Source: Mizugakiibacter sp.
GTDB taxonomy: Bacteria; Pseudomonadota; Gammaproteobacteria; Xanthomonadales; Rhodanobacteraceae
Assembly (NCBI GenBank): GCA_003233305.1
Contig: QILI01000122.1
Span: forward strand, 1-33,727
DNA: 33,727 bases
Direction: 5' to 3'
Made by a program: the position numbers and the translations under genes. Of this stretch, positions 20,832-29,880 are shown piece by piece; within the stretch, counting starts at the first letter, position 1, and every line of letters starts with the position of its first letter. The notes under the pieces were generated by a model that searched no databases, was not told the DNA's origin, and worked only from the letters and a program-made list of their open reading frames with translations.

Positions 20832-21629
20832 ATGATTCAACACAAGCTTGTACTCTTTGTCGGGCTATTGCTGTTCACCACCATCCCGGCCTTGGCGACA
20901 CCGTTAATTTCGGTGGGTATCAGCACTTGGAGCACCGGGGTGACGGGTACCGTACGCGATACGGCAAACAACCTGAATACCAACGTCAACCTGGAAAATG
21001 ACCTCCATATCGGGCGCCATCTAAACAGCGGTATTTACATTGCCTTTGACAACCCACTGCCCTTACTCCCCAGCTTACGCCTGAGCTACGACCGGATTCT
21101 CAGTAACGGCTCGGGAAACACTCAGCAGAACTTTGTATTTGGCGGCGATACCTATGTTGCCAATGCCAAGGCCCAAGGACGGGCCTTACTCAAACAGGGT
21201 TCGGCACTGTTTTTCTGGGCCCCGCTGGATAACCCCCTGGTTGACGTAAAGATCGGCTTCGAGATCCGCTGGATAGAGTTGAATGTGGCGGTATCGGGGC
21301 AAGGCACTACGACCGCTCCCGGAGGTGTCGGCCAGCCCTTTCAGGCACACGGTTCGGCCGGCGGGGTGGTTTGGCTGCCCATGCTGAATGCCGGATTCAC
21401 CTGGCACCTGCCCGCCGGATTCGAGGTTTCCAGTGATGGCTCCCTGGTTCGCTTCGGCTCAAGCTACCTGTATGACGCCCGGGTCGGGGTCGGTTACTCG
21501 TTTGGTCCCGGGTTGACTGCTTCGCTGGGTTATCGCCGTTTACGAATGCATCTCGATAGCGCACGCATCGGTCTGAATGGATCGGCGCAATTCAGTGGCC
21601 TGTATGCCGGCTTGGGATGGCACTTTTGA
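20832..21629 (+). CDS. TIGR04219-type outer-membrane beta-barrel protein
   Basis: 265 residues with a signal peptide of about 22 (cut near ALA-TP). The mature part is alternating beta-strands with the family-like DLHIGRHLNSGIYIAFDNPLP and PLLPSLRLSYDRI region and ends in a beta-signal with terminal phenylalanine (YAGLGWHF). This matches the TIGR04219 family of small outer-membrane barrels of unknown function. The start is the first ATG that gives a signal peptide; the ribosome-binding site is weak. A 6-bp hairpin (21631-21646) lies right after the stop. Confidence 0.78.
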   Translation: MIQHKLVLFVGLLLFTTIPALATPLISVGISTWSTGVTGTVRDTANNLNTNVNLENDLHIGRHLNSGIYIAFDNPLPLLPSLRLSYDRILSNGSGNTQQNFVFGGDTYVANAKAQGRALLKQGSALFFWAPLDNPLVDVKIGFEIRWIELNVAVSGQGTTTAPGGVGQPFQAHGSAGGVVWLPMLNAGFTWHLPAGFEVSSDGSLVRFGSSYLYDARVGVGYSFGPGLTASLGYRRLRMHLDSARIGLNGSAQFSGLYAGLGWHF

Positions 21630-21764
21630 GACGATCCCGTGATCGTTGACCCGAGCAGCCGCCACGTAAAGATCCTTTCTGCCTTTTCCATGCAGCGGAT
21701 AAGGCAACCCGGCCCAGGTCGATACAGACCCGGCGGCCTGTTTCCAGCCAAAGCAGCGTAAGCC

Positions 21765-22160
21765 ATGACCGGCAAACATCCGGAAATCGAGGCCCAACAT
21801 CGCCAGCTCATCGAGCTTTTTCAGCAGCACCGACTAACCCTGTTTGCAGGTGAACTGGGTAAGGCGCTGCAGCAGTTGCAGAACCTGCGCCAAGTGCAAG
21901 CTGAGCATATCGCCCTGGAAGAAACCGAACTGCTGCCGCAACTCGGCGCTGAGGCCCGCTGGCCGGCAAAAACCTACCTTGCCGAACACCGCAAACTGGA
22001 AGTTATGCTGGCCGGGCTTATGCGGGAACTGCAGGGTCTGCCCGGGCAGACCCGGGACGCAGCGCTGATCCTCAGCCTGCTAGAACGTGAAATGCCCTTC
22101 AAGCACGTGCTCGAGCACCATTTTGAGCGTGAGGAAAAAGCTCTTTTGCACGAATGCTGA
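21765..22160 (+). CDS. Hemerythrin-like (HHE) domain protein
   Basis: 131 residues forming a four-helix bundle with the di-iron ligand pattern: H12 (EAQHRQL), H48 with E52 (AEHIALEETELLP), H74 (AEHRKLEVML) and a cluster H114/H118/H119 with E121 near the end (FKHVLEHHFEREEKALL). Such proteins bind O2 or iron or respond to nitrosative stress; which applies is not visible. It is cytoplasmic. The next gene on the same strand encodes a His/Asp-rich exported protein about 150 bases away, which may point to a shared metal theme. Confidence 0.88.
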   Translation: MTGKHPEIEAQHRQLIELFQQHRLTLFAGELGKALQQLQNLRQVQAEHIALEETELLPQLGAEARWPAKTYLAEHRKLEVMLAGLMRELQGLPGQTRDAALILSLLEREMPFKHVLEHHFEREEKALLHEC

Positions 22161-22311
22161 AACTGCCACGGCCCAAATCTCACGACCACCCTCAGGCAAT
22201 ACCAGCTGAACAGTTCGCAATATGCGTCAACCGTTCTGTGGTCACGGCGTTATCAGTCTCGAAACATCCATCTCGAAACAACCACCACAAGCTCCGTGGA
22301 GGAAGCCTTTT

Positions 22312-22665
22312 ATGTTGTTCAGAAAATCCTTGTTCCTGGCAGCCATCGCTGCCGTAGCCCTGACCGGAAGCCTCGGTGTACAGGCCGATGGCATGCACCG
22401 GGGCCATAGGGATCTACGCCATGACCGGGTCGACCTGCACCATGATCACCGCGATATGCATCATGATCGCCGGCAACGCCACCACGATCTACGCGCCGCA
22501 CGGTTTGCCGCGAATCACGGTCATCCACGGCTCGCCGGTCGGCTTCATCACCGGGTCCACCGGATGACCCATGATATCCGTCACGACCGCCGCGATATAC
22601 GTCGGGATCATCGCGATATCCACCATGATGTCCGTCATCTGCATCGCCATCATCATGGCGCTTGA
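22312..22665 (+). CDS. Exported His/Asp/Arg-rich heptad-repeat protein
   Basis: 117 residues, ATG at 22312 after GGAGG. A signal peptide (MLFRKSLFLAAIAAVALTG...VQA, ~25 residues) is followed by an extremely biased mature part with about 25 histidines and many Arg and Asp. Two blocks show a strict seven-residue period of the form [LIM]-[RH]-[HR]-D-x-R-D: residues 35-62 (LRHDRVD, LHHDHRD, MHHDRRQ, RHHDLRA) and 89-115 (IRHDRRD, IRRDHRD, IHHDVRH, then a His-rich end). No cysteine occurs. I do not recognise the family; periplasmic metal binding is a reasonable inference from composition. The strong ribosome-binding site and signal peptide support a real gene. Confidence 0.82.
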   Translation: MLFRKSLFLAAIAAVALTGSLGVQADGMHRGHRDLRHDRVDLHHDHRDMHHDRRQRHHDLRAARFAANHGHPRLAGRLHHRVHRMTHDIRHDRRDIRRDHRDIHHDVRHLHRHHHGA

Positions 22666-22778
22666 ATGAGCTTGAACAGCCCGCTGCAAGATGAAGCAGC
22701 ATCGTGAAAACCCTCCCCCATGGTCTCAATAACCATCGAAATCGAACGCAGATCGTCGACTAGTCCCCTTGAACCCAG

Positions 22779-23357
22779 TCAGTCCTTGCCGGTATGCAGC
22801 GGGGTGTCGGTGGCTCGCGCGACACGGGCCACAAAGTCAGGCACATCACACAGAGACTGGAGCTTCTTTTCAACTTGACCGGCTTGCTTCGTGGCAACTT
22901 TCGAAGGGTGAGAACTGAAAACCGAAAACCTAAGCCAAGCGACGTTGAGATAGCTATACACCGGCATGCGCTGCGGGTTCTTGGGTCCCGGAGCAAAACG
23001 CTCATGGTGGACTGTATTGAGAATGCGCGTATCCAGCATCTGTTTGTAGATCGGCATCATGGTTGTCCAAATCGACTTTAAAATCTGCACTTGGTGGGCG
23101 GTGCCGTCCGCTTCGATGCGTAGGCTTACCGCCGCACAACCACTGGGGTTCTGCCGCCAAAGATTGGCCGACAATTTCGGCACCAGCGGTTTGGTTGATC
23201 GCCAGTACTGCGCCAGTTGTGTGCCATCAACGACGAGGTAGTGCTCGGAGGCCATCCCCGTCGATGCAGCGAGGGCCACGCTGGCACCTACGAGGCCCCA
23301 CGAAATGACTAGCAACTTGAGTGTTAGACCCACCCCAGTAGGTTTCGAATACCACAT
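22779..23357 (-). CDS. Periplasmic protein with TonB C-terminal-like domain
   Basis: 192 residues. The start at 23357 follows AAGGAGC by about 8 bases; a TTG 6 codons earlier overlaps that site and is rejected. One N-terminal hydrophobic stretch (LTLKLLVISWGLVGASVALA) is a signal peptide or anchor. The segment CAAVSLRIEADGTAHQVQILKS, then LNTVHHERFAPG and VYSYLNVAWLRF resembles the TonB/TolA-like C-terminal domain (…V-x-x-DG-x-x-x-x-V-x-x-S…RFxP). There is no proline-rich spacer and no ExbBD partner, so it is not a classical TonB. Function unknown. Confidence 0.65.
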   Translation of the reverse strand: MWYSKPTGVGLTLKLLVISWGLVGASVALAASTGMASEHYLVVDGTQLAQYWRSTKPLVPKLSANLWRQNPSGCAAVSLRIEADGTAHQVQILKSIWTTMMPIYKQMLDTRILNTVHHERFAPGPKNPQRMPVYSYLNVAWLRFSVFSSHPSKVATKQAGQVEKKLQSLCDVPDFVARVARATDTPLHTGKD

Positions 23358-23581
23358 GGAATCAGCTCCTTGCAAAAACGTCCCGATTATGTACGCAACC
23401 CGTGGCGACCCACAAATCGGGCTACAGGTTTATTGATGCGTTGTGCGCCTACTCCAAGCCATCCCGAACCACTCAAGGACACTTCGATCTTGCTACTCAG
23501 CCATAGCAAGATCAACACTGTGTTGCGGTACCGCTGATCAATATGGCCGAAATGCCCCCCACTCCACAAACGCAACGCGAC

Positions 23582-24064
23582 TCAGTCGCGGAAATTTTCA
23601 AACTGTAACGGCAGCTTGAAATCGCCCTTGCGTAGCAGCTCAATGGCCGCCTGCAGATCATTGCGTTTCTTACCGCTGACGCGTAATTTTTCACCTTGAA
23701 TCTGCACTTCAAGCCGTAGCTTCGAAGCCTTGATTGCGGCCATGATTTGTTTAGCAACCGGCTGCTCGATGCCCTGGGTAACGGTGAGTTTCTGCCGTGC
23801 CTCGGAAACATTGATCTCCGGCTCAGCGGCCTGCAGACAACGCAGGTCAATCTTTCGCCCGGACAGCCGCGCATGCAGAATGTCGCGCATTTGGCCAAGC
23901 TGAAACTCATTGGGGGCAAACTGGGTGATGACATTGTCGTTCAACTCGAAGCGCGCAGCCGTGGCTTTGAAGTCAAAACGCTGTTTCAGCCCGCGGTTGG
24001 CCTGGTCAACCGCATTGGCAAGTTCGTGCTTATCGACTTCAGAAACAACATCAAAAGAGGGCAT
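23582..24064 (-). CDS. yajQ: YajQ family nucleotide/cyclic di-GMP-binding protein
   Basis: 160 residues starting MPSFDVVSEVDKHELANAV, the normal YajQ N-terminus; the frame runs 35 codons further up without resemblance. Other family blocks are RFDFKATAARFEL, KQIMAAIKASKL and the VSGKKRNDLQAAIELL...DFKLPLQFENFRD end. YajQ proteins bind cyclic di-GMP in Xanthomonas and act with a transcription factor there; other members bind tRNA or GTP. Cytoplasmic. AGG-rich sequence precedes the start. It stands alone on the minus strand. Confidence 0.94.
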   Translation of the reverse strand: MPSFDVVSEVDKHELANAVDQANRGLKQRFDFKATAARFELNDNVITQFAPNEFQLGQMRDILHARLSGRKIDLRCLQAAEPEINVSEARQKLTVTQGIEQPVAKQIMAAIKASKLRLEVQIQGEKLRVSGKKRNDLQAAIELLRKGDFKLPLQFENFRD

Positions 24065-24234
24065 AGGACCTGACCTCGAAAAAGTGCAAGCTACAGTGTA
24101 ACGGCGAACACAGGAACTGCGACCGAAGCAACCATGGTTCGCACAACACGAGCCATCGCCGAGTTCCATTCGGAGTGCTAACGTAGCTGCACCCGTAGCC
24201 CCACGGTATTTTCCTCCAGAACGCTGTTTTAATT

Positions 24235-24864
24235 ATGCAAGCGAATTGGTACTTCGATTTTGTTTCTCCCTTTTCCTATATGCAGCTACCGCGTATCCGG
24301 CAACTGCAGCAGCAGGTGTGCTTCCATCCAGTGCCTATGGTGCTCGGCTTCGCACTCAAAGCCCACCACAACATTGCCCCTACGGAGGTCCCGCCCAAAC
24401 GGGCTTTTGCCTACCGCTTTATCCTCTGGCAAGCCGAGCAGGCCGGCATTCCATTGCGCTTCCCGCCGGCCCATCCCTTCAATCCGATTCCAGCCTTGCG
24501 TCTGCTGCTTGCCGCAGGAGGTGGCTGGGATGCTGTCCAGATGATCTTCGAGCACTTCTGGAAACAGGGCCTGCCGGGCGATAAGGCCGAACAACTGGTG
24601 GAGTTGGGCCAGCGCCTGGGCATCAAAAATGTGGCGGGTGCTATCAACGATCCTGCTGTAAAGATCGCCCTGAAACAGCACACCGAGCAGGCCATTGCTG
24701 CCGGCATCTTCGGGGTGCCGACCATTACCGTCGGCAAGGAACACTTCTGGGGCAACGATGCCACGGCGATGTTTGAAGACTGGCTGCGACATCCGCAGCG
24801 TTTTAATACAGAAACTTACCGCCGCCTGCAACACCTGCCGATAGGAGTCGGGCGCAGCCGCTGA
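24235..24864 (+). CDS. 2-hydroxychromene-2-carboxylate isomerase-like protein (DsbA/GST-kappa fold)
   Basis: 209 residues. The N-terminal FDFVSPFSYMQ carries the serine that replaces the cysteine pair of DsbA in this family; GVPTITVG holds the cis-proline and FWGND follows, both typical of HCCA isomerases and kappa-class GSTs. The family isomerises 2-hydroxychromene-2-carboxylate in naphthalene breakdown using glutathione, but no other aromatic-degradation gene is near, so the true substrate is open. No signal peptide, so cytoplasmic. It ends 94 bases before rmlB on the same strand. Confidence 0.88.
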   Translation: MQANWYFDFVSPFSYMQLPRIRQLQQQVCFHPVPMVLGFALKAHHNIAPTEVPPKRAFAYRFILWQAEQAGIPLRFPPAHPFNPIPALRLLLAAGGGWDAVQMIFEHFWKQGLPGDKAEQLVELGQRLGIKNVAGAINDPAVKIALKQHTEQAIAAGIFGVPTITVGKEHFWGNDATAMFEDWLRHPQRFNTETYRRLQHLPIGVGRSR

Positions 24865-24958
24865 AGATTCCCCCTATAGGCGCTGCGCTCGTCTTCCACA
24901 ACCCTGGCTGTCCGCCACCTCATGATAAAATCAGCGTCTTTGGAAGGATCCACGACCT

Positions 24959-26020
24959 ATGACAACCCTACTGGTAACCGGTGGCGCCGGCTTCATCGGC
25001 AGCAATTTCGTACTGGAGGCCCTGGCTCACGGTATTGACCGGGTCGTCAACCTGGATAAACTGACTTACGCTGGCAATCCCGATACGGTCGCGACTCTCG
25101 ACCGGCATCCCGGTCACATCTTTGTTCAGGGTGATATTGGCGACCGCGAACTTGTTGCTCACCTTCTCGCCGAGTATGCAGTGGACGGGGTAGTGAATTT
25201 TGCCGCCGAATCGCATGTGGATCGCTCTATCGACGCTCCGGCTGCCTTCATCGAAACCAATGTCATGGGCACGCTGGCGCTGCTTGAAGGGGCACGCGAT
25301 CACTGGAAGTCACTGTCTGCTGCACAGCATGACGGATTCCGCTTTCTGCAGGTTTCTACCGATGAGGTGTACGGCTCACTCGGCCTTGAAGGAAGCTTCA
25401 GCGAGACCACTCCCTACGCGCCCAATTCACCCTATTCCGCCTCCAAGGCTGCGGCGGATCATCTGGTCCGTGCCTTCCAGCATACCTATGGCCTGCCCAC
25501 CCTGACCACCAACTGTTCCAACAACTACGGCCCGTTCCAATTTCCGGAAAAGCTGATCCCGCTGATCTTGCAGAAAGCCCTGGCCGGTGAACCGCTGCCG
25601 GTGTATGGCGACGGCCGTAATGTCCGGGACTGGCTGTACGTCAAAGACCACTGCACGGCGATCCTCAAGGTCATCGAAGCGGGTCGGATCGGCGAAACTT
25701 ACAACATCGGTGGTAATGCCGAGCTCGAAAATATCACTGTGGTGAAAACGGTCTGCGGCTTGCTGGACGAGCATCAGCCCCTACCTTCTGGACAGCCTCG
25801 CGAAACCCTGATCCGCTTCGTCAAAGACCGTCCCGGGCACGACCTCCGCTACGCCATCGATGCCAGCAAGCTGCAGCGTGAACTGGGCTGGGCGCCCAGT
25901 GTTTCCTTCCAAACGGGCATCACCCGGACCGTCGACTGGTATCTACAAAATCAAACTTGGGTGCAACGGATTCTCGACGGCAGCTACCGTCTGGAACGCC
26001 TCGGCAGCAATGCCGCCTGA
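24959..26020 (+). CDS. rfbB: dTDP-glucose 4,6-dehydratase
   Basis: Second step of dTDP-L-rhamnose synthesis: dTDP-glucose to dTDP-4-keto-6-deoxyglucose. 353 residues, extended [14 protein letters not shown] at the NAD site, [12 protein letters not shown], the catalytic triad region STDEVYGSL and [12 protein letters not shown] (Tyr and Lys), NCSNNYGP and [16 protein letters not shown] at 24959 with GGAAGGA upstream. First gene of the rmlBACD operon; the next gene begins 26 bases later. Confidence 0.97.
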   Translation: MTTLLVTGGAGFIGSNFVLEALAHGIDRVVNLDKLTYAGNPDTVATLDRHPGHIFVQGDIGDRELVAHLLAEYAVDGVVNFAAESHVDRSIDAPAAFIETNVMGTLALLEGARDHWKSLSAAQHDGFRFLQVSTDEVYGSLGLEGSFSETTPYAPNSPYSASKAAADHLVRAFQHTYGLPTLTTNCSNNYGPFQFPEKLIPLILQKALAGEPLPVYGDGRNVRDWLYVKDHCTAILKVIEAGRIGETYNIGGNAELENITVVKTVCGLLDEHQPLPSGQPRETLIRFVKDRPGHDLRYAIDASKLQRELGWAPSVSFQTGITRTVDWYLQNQTWVQRILDGSYRLERLGSNAA

Positions 26021-26046
26021 ATTTGCCACAACAGGAACCAAACACT

Positions 26047-26934
26047 ATGACGCAACGTAAAGGCATCATCCTGGCCGGGGGCTCCGGCACCCGCCTGTAC
26101 CCGGTAACGCAGGCGATCAGCAAACAGCTGCTACCGATCTACGATAAACCGATGATTTATTACCCGCTGGGTATTCTGATGTTGACGGGAATCCGCGAAG
26201 TGCTGATTATCAACACTCCGCACGAGCAGGTCTTGTTCCAGCGTCTGCTTGGCGACGGCAGCCAATGGGGCATGCAGATCAAGTACGCCGTACAACCCGA
26301 GCCCGGCGGCCTTGCCCAGGCCTATCTGATTGGTGCGGAGTTCGTCGCCGGAGAACCCTCCTGTCTGATTCTCGGTGACAACCTGTTTTATGGCCACGGT
26401 ATGGCTGAACAGCTGGCCCGAGCCGATCAGCGCAAGCTTGGCGCCACCGTGTTTGGCTACTGGGTGCGTGATCCACAGCGCTATGGGGTGGCTGAATTCG
26501 ACCCTTCCGGCCGGGTCATCGGTCTGGAGGAAAAACCCACCCGGGCGAAATCACCTTATGCGGTCACCGGCCTGTATTTTTATGACGGCCGCGCCAGCGA
26601 ATTTGCCGCCTCCCTACAGCCCTCGTCACGGGGTGAACTGGAAATCACCGATCTCAACCGCTGTTACCTGGATGACGGCACGCTGATGCTGGAGAAACTT
26701 GGCCGTGGTTACGCCTGGCTGGATACCGGCACCCATGAATCCCTGGTCGAGGCCGCCAACTTCATCAGCACCATCGAAAACCGTCAGGGTCTCAAGGTCT
26801 GCTGTCCGGAGGAAATTGCCTACCAGCAGGGCTGGATCGACTGCCGGCAACTCGAACAACTTGCTGCGCCCATGGCCAAGACCGGCTACGGTCGTTATCT
26901 GCTGCAACGGGCCAGCCACTCGCGAGATTCCTGA
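26047..26934 (+). CDS. rfbA: Glucose-1-phosphate thymidylyltransferase
   Basis: First step of dTDP-L-rhamnose synthesis: dTTP plus glucose-1-phosphate to dTDP-glucose and pyrophosphate. 295 residues with [16 protein letters not shown] (nucleotide binding), [37 protein letters not shown]-like [20 protein letters not shown] and [14 protein letters not shown] at 26047 with AGGAA upstream; the frame runs on above it into rfbB in another phase. The stop codon overlaps the rfbC start by one base (TGATG). Confidence 0.97.
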   Translation: MTQRKGIILAGGSGTRLYPVTQAISKQLLPIYDKPMIYYPLGILMLTGIREVLIINTPHEQVLFQRLLGDGSQWGMQIKYAVQPEPGGLAQAYLIGAEFVAGEPSCLILGDNLFYGHGMAEQLARADQRKLGATVFGYWVRDPQRYGVAEFDPSGRVIGLEEKPTRAKSPYAVTGLYFYDGRASEFAASLQPSSRGELEITDLNRCYLDDGTLMLEKLGRGYAWLDTGTHESLVEAANFISTIENRQGLKVCCPEEIAYQQGWIDCRQLEQLAAPMAKTGYGRYLLQRASHSRDS

Positions 26935-27491
26935 TGAAGCGTATCGATACCGATCTGGCCGGCGTTTACGTAATCGAACCACAGGTGTTTGGCGACGCCC
27001 GGGGCTTCTTTTTTGAAAGCCATCATCGAGATAAATTCGCTCAGCTTGGATTGAACCCGCAGTTCGTGCAGACCAATGTCTCGCGTTCGGTCCATGGGGT
27101 GCTACGCGGCTTGCACTATCAATGGGGTAAACCCCAGGGCAAGCTGGTTGCGGTGCTGGAAGGTACCGTTTGGGATGTGGCCGTGGATATTCGCCGCAAC
27201 TCGCCGCAGTTCGGGCGCTGGACTGCCGCCGAGCTATCCGCTGAGAATCACCATCTGCTGTGGATTCCCGAAGGCTTCGCCCATGGCTTTTGTGTACTCT
27301 CCGACTCTGCGACATTCATATACCAGTGCACCACACTCTATGATCCGGAAACTGATGCGGGTATTCGCTGGAATGATCCAGATCTGGCTATTACCTGGCC
27401 GATTGCCGAACCCCTGCTTTCGGCCAAGGATCGCCAAACCCCGTTACTGGCCGATGTACCCATGAATCGTCTCCCTTACATTCGTCGATGA
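26934..27491 (+). CDS. rfbC: dTDP-4-dehydrorhamnose 3,5-epimerase
   Basis: Third step: double epimerisation of dTDP-4-keto-6-deoxyglucose to dTDP-4-keto-rhamnose. 185 residues of cupin fold with DARGFFFESHHRDKF, NVSRSVHGVLRGLHYQ (catalytic His in RGLHYQ), GTVWDVAVDIR, IPEGFAHGF and GIRWNDPDLAI. Start overlaps the rfbA stop, and its own stop overlaps the rfbD start by 4 bases (ATGA), so all are translationally coupled. Confidence 0.97.
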   Translation: MKRIDTDLAGVYVIEPQVFGDARGFFFESHHRDKFAQLGLNPQFVQTNVSRSVHGVLRGLHYQWGKPQGKLVAVLEGTVWDVAVDIRRNSPQFGRWTAAELSAENHHLLWIPEGFAHGFCVLSDSATFIYQCTTLYDPETDAGIRWNDPDLAITWPIAEPLLSAKDRQTPLLADVPMNRLPYIRR

Positions 27492-28411
27492 ATATCCTGC
27501 TGCTCGGTGCCAATGGCCAGGTCGGTTTTGAACTACTGCGAACCCTGGCGCCTCTGGGAAAGGTCCACGCGGCCACCCGTAATGGCCTGCTAGCCGGACA
27601 CTTTCCTTGCCTTGATGTCGATCTGGGTGAGCCCTCATCTGTGCTCACACTCCTGCAGCAGCTCCAACCCGAGCTAATCGTCAATGCAGCGGCCTACACC
27701 GCGGTGGACCGGGCCGAACAGGAGCCGGAGCTGGCCCATCGCATCAATGCCGAAGCGGTCGGCGAACTCGGGGCTTGGGCAGCTGCACAAAACGTACCCA
27801 TCCTGCATTACTCCACCGACTATGTTTTCCCCGGTGACCGTGCCGAACCCTGGCGAGAAGATGACCCGACCGACCCCCTGGGGGTCTATGGCCACAGCAA
27901 GCTGGCGGGTGAGCAACAACTTCGCGCCAGTGGCGCCCGGCACCTTATTCTGCGTACCGCCTGGGTCTACGCCTCGCGCGGACACAATTTTCTACGCACT
28001 ATGCTGCGGTTGTGCGGCGAGCGAGACGAGTTGCGCATCGTGGACGACCAGATCGGTAGCCCTACCCCGGCTCGGCTGATTGCCGAAGTCAGCGCGCAAT
28101 TATTAGGACGGATGCAGGAAGGAGATGGCTTCATGAAAAGTGCTTCCTGGGGCACCTTTCATCTAACCAGTAGCGGCGCCACCAGCTGGTGCGGCTTTGC
28201 CCGGGCTATCGTGATGCGGGCCGAACGCGCCGGACTGATCGAGCGGTCTCCCAAGGTTATTGCCATCCGCAGTGAAGATTACCCAACCCCTGCACAACGC
28301 CCGGCCCACTCGATTCTCGATACCCAGCGCCTGCGTGAAACCTTCGGCCTGCACTTACCTGACTGGTCAACTGGGTTGGACCTGGTGCTAAGCGAAATCG
28401 CCGCCCGCTGA
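27488..28411 (+). CDS. rfbD: dTDP-4-dehydrorhamnose reductase
   Basis: Final step: NADPH-dependent reduction to dTDP-L-rhamnose, the donor for O-antigen or exopolysaccharide rhamnose. 307 residues with LLGANGQVGFELL, VNAAAYTAVDRAE, STDYVFPGD, YGHSKLAGEQQL (Tyr and Lys) and RTAWVYA. The order rml B-A-C-D is the one found in Xanthomonas. An inverted REP pair follows the gene at 28440-28527 and may protect the transcript end; no T-rich terminator is seen. Confidence 0.96.
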   Translation: MNILLLGANGQVGFELLRTLAPLGKVHAATRNGLLAGHFPCLDVDLGEPSSVLTLLQQLQPELIVNAAAYTAVDRAEQEPELAHRINAEAVGELGAWAAAQNVPILHYSTDYVFPGDRAEPWREDDPTDPLGVYGHSKLAGEQQLRASGARHLILRTAWVYASRGHNFLRTMLRLCGERDELRIVDDQIGSPTPARLIAEVSAQLLGRMQEGDGFMKSASWGTFHLTSSGATSWCGFARAIVMRAERAGLIERSPKVIAIRSEDYPTPAQRPAHSILDTQRLRETFGLHLPDWSTGLDLVLSEIAAR

Positions 28412-28439
28412 AGAGTCGGGCCCGGCATAGCACCGCGCC

Positions 28440-28527
28440 GTAGCCCGGCGGCAACAAAGTGAAAACCGGGATAACTGCTTTTGGCAACGGTCCATCCCGG
28501 ATTACGCTCCCGCTCCAGCCAGGCTAA
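28440..28527. repeat. Inverted pair of REP elements (BIME-like) after rmlD
   Basis: The left unit, GTAGCCCGG...CCGGGAT (28440-28472), and the right unit, CATCCCGGATTACGCTC...GGCTA (28492-28527), are imperfect copies in opposite orientation. The right unit matches the element at 32688-32724 closely. It lies between the convergent rfbD and HEAT-protein genes. Confidence 0.75.
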
Positions 28528-28569
28528 GCTTGCTGTGTCACCCGTATACCGGCGCTCTGCACCAGAGCC

Positions 28570-28610
28570 TCAGCGGGAACGCCGAGCCCCAGCTCGGCAT
28601 CTCTGCTGAC
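28570..28610. other. Long imperfect hairpin
   Basis: A perfect core GCCGAGC (28581-28587) / GCTCGGC (28592-28598) with a 4-base loop, extended outward by TCAGC/GCTGA (about 28571-28575 and 28605-28609) with wobble pairs between. It lies 80-120 bases downstream of the HEAT-protein stop on the minus strand, and could end that transcript, but no T-run is present. Confidence 0.4.
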
Positions 28611-28689
28611 AACGCCAAGCCGTGTCGGTAGAAACAGTGAGTCTGCGTCAGTTACCAGAATGTTACAATACGAGAACTGACCCCATCCC

Positions 28690-29880
28690 CTACCTGACCA
28701 GTAGCCGCAACCCACGTCTGCGCGCAATCTTGCGCACCACCCCATTACCATCAAACAGGCCTCGTAGTAGACAGGCATAACCCGTGCGGAACCCACAATG
28801 GGTTGCCGCCTCGATCAGTGCCACCCTGCCACGTGGGTCCGCGTGTTGCCACAGACTGCCCAAGGCCCCGCGCTCACCGGCGCTCCAGTGCAGGGCCAAC
28901 TGCGCGGCCGTGTCCCGGTCCAGCCGACCCAGTGACTGCGCGAGCGTATCCAGCCGGGGGATGGCTTGAGATGCTTCCAGTACCAGCCAGGCGTGCCGAC
29001 TGGGAGTCAAAGAGTGGGTACAACCGTAGGCATCCACCTCGGCATTCCGCAGCAAGGCTGCAAGTAGCGCCTCGAAGCGCAGCGAGTCCGGCAGTTTGGC
29101 GTAAGCCGTCTTGCAAGCCTCAGCCAATTGCCCATCATCAGCGAGTGCGCCACGCACCAATGCCAAGGCGCGCTGTGGCCGGGATGTGTCAAACAACGCC
29201 GTTACCGCCTGCATCCAGGGGTGGGACAGGCCGCCAAGGTAGTGACTGAGCGAATCCGGAAGCCGACTTCCACGGGCCTGCAACACCAGCAGAGCCCGCA
29301 TCGCCGCCAGGCGCGTGCGGGTGTCTTCCGACGAACTTTGCACCCAGTGCTGCAGATATTTCAGCACAACCCCATCGACCTCCGGACCCAGGGCCTGCAG
29401 GGTCAATGCAGCTTTGCCGGCCAACACTTCGTCATTGAGCATCCCGACAAGAACCGGGGCCAATGCGTGCAGTCGTAAAGTGGCGACCGCCATCACCGCT
29501 TCCGGCAGACGCAGGGTACGCAGGGCGTAGTCGATATCATCGTAACTCTGCGGATAGCGGTGCTGGACCAGTTCGTGCAGGATGTCATTCTTGACCACAA
29601 ACTCCGACTGGCGCACCTCCGGAATCAGGCCGTCCAGTGGCTGTCGATACAGAGCTTTGCGCAAGTACTCCAAAGCCTCGTCGCCCCCCTGCCTAGCCAG
29701 CAATTGCACAGCCAGAGACCGCGCCTGTGGCACCGTCTGCGGAGCCCGGGCGAGATAAGCATCCAGAGCCGGTACGGCAGCACGCCCCAATGCCTGGATA
29801 CTCTCGATCGCCACAACCGGATTGGCCAGATCATCCAGCCAGGCAATCACTTCAGCACTATGCGGGATCACCGGATTCAT
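28690..29880 (-). CDS. HEAT-repeat protein, third gene of the dynamin-like operon
   Basis: 396 residues. The start at 29880 overlaps the stop of the preceding gene (ATGA); the frame runs 59 codons further up, but that part lies inside the upstream gene. The sequence is almost wholly alpha-helical with repeated HEAT-type pairs, for example IESIQALGRAAVPALDAYL, LRLHALAPVLVGMLND, AALTLQALGPEVDGVVLKYL and LAAMRALLVLQARG. No catalytic motif, signal peptide or membrane segment is seen. HEAT solenoids are protein-binding scaffolds; here the partner is probably the GTPase or zinc-ribbon protein of the same operon. It ends in a basic stretch (ARRRGLRLLVR). Confidence 0.82.
   Translation of the reverse strand: MNPVIPHSAEVIAWLDDLANPVVAIESIQALGRAAVPALDAYLARAPQTVPQARSLAVQLLARQGGDEALEYLRKALYRQPLDGLIPEVRQSEFVVKNDILHELVQHRYPQSYDDIDYALRTLRLPEAVMAVATLRLHALAPVLVGMLNDEVLAGKAALTLQALGPEVDGVVLKYLQHWVQSSSEDTRTRLAAMRALLVLQARGSRLPDSLSHYLGGLSHPWMQAVTALFDTSRPQRALALVRGALADDGQLAEACKTAYAKLPDSLRFEALLAALLRNAEVDAYGCTHSLTPSRHAWLVLEASQAIPRLDTLAQSLGRLDRDTAAQLALHWSAGERGALGSLWQHADPRGRVALIEAATHCGFRTGYACLLRGLFDGNGVVRKIARRRGLRLLVR

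Noticed and set aside
26626-27315. A 229-codon open frame on the minus strand
   Set aside because: Antisense to rfbA/rfbC, both with full family motifs.
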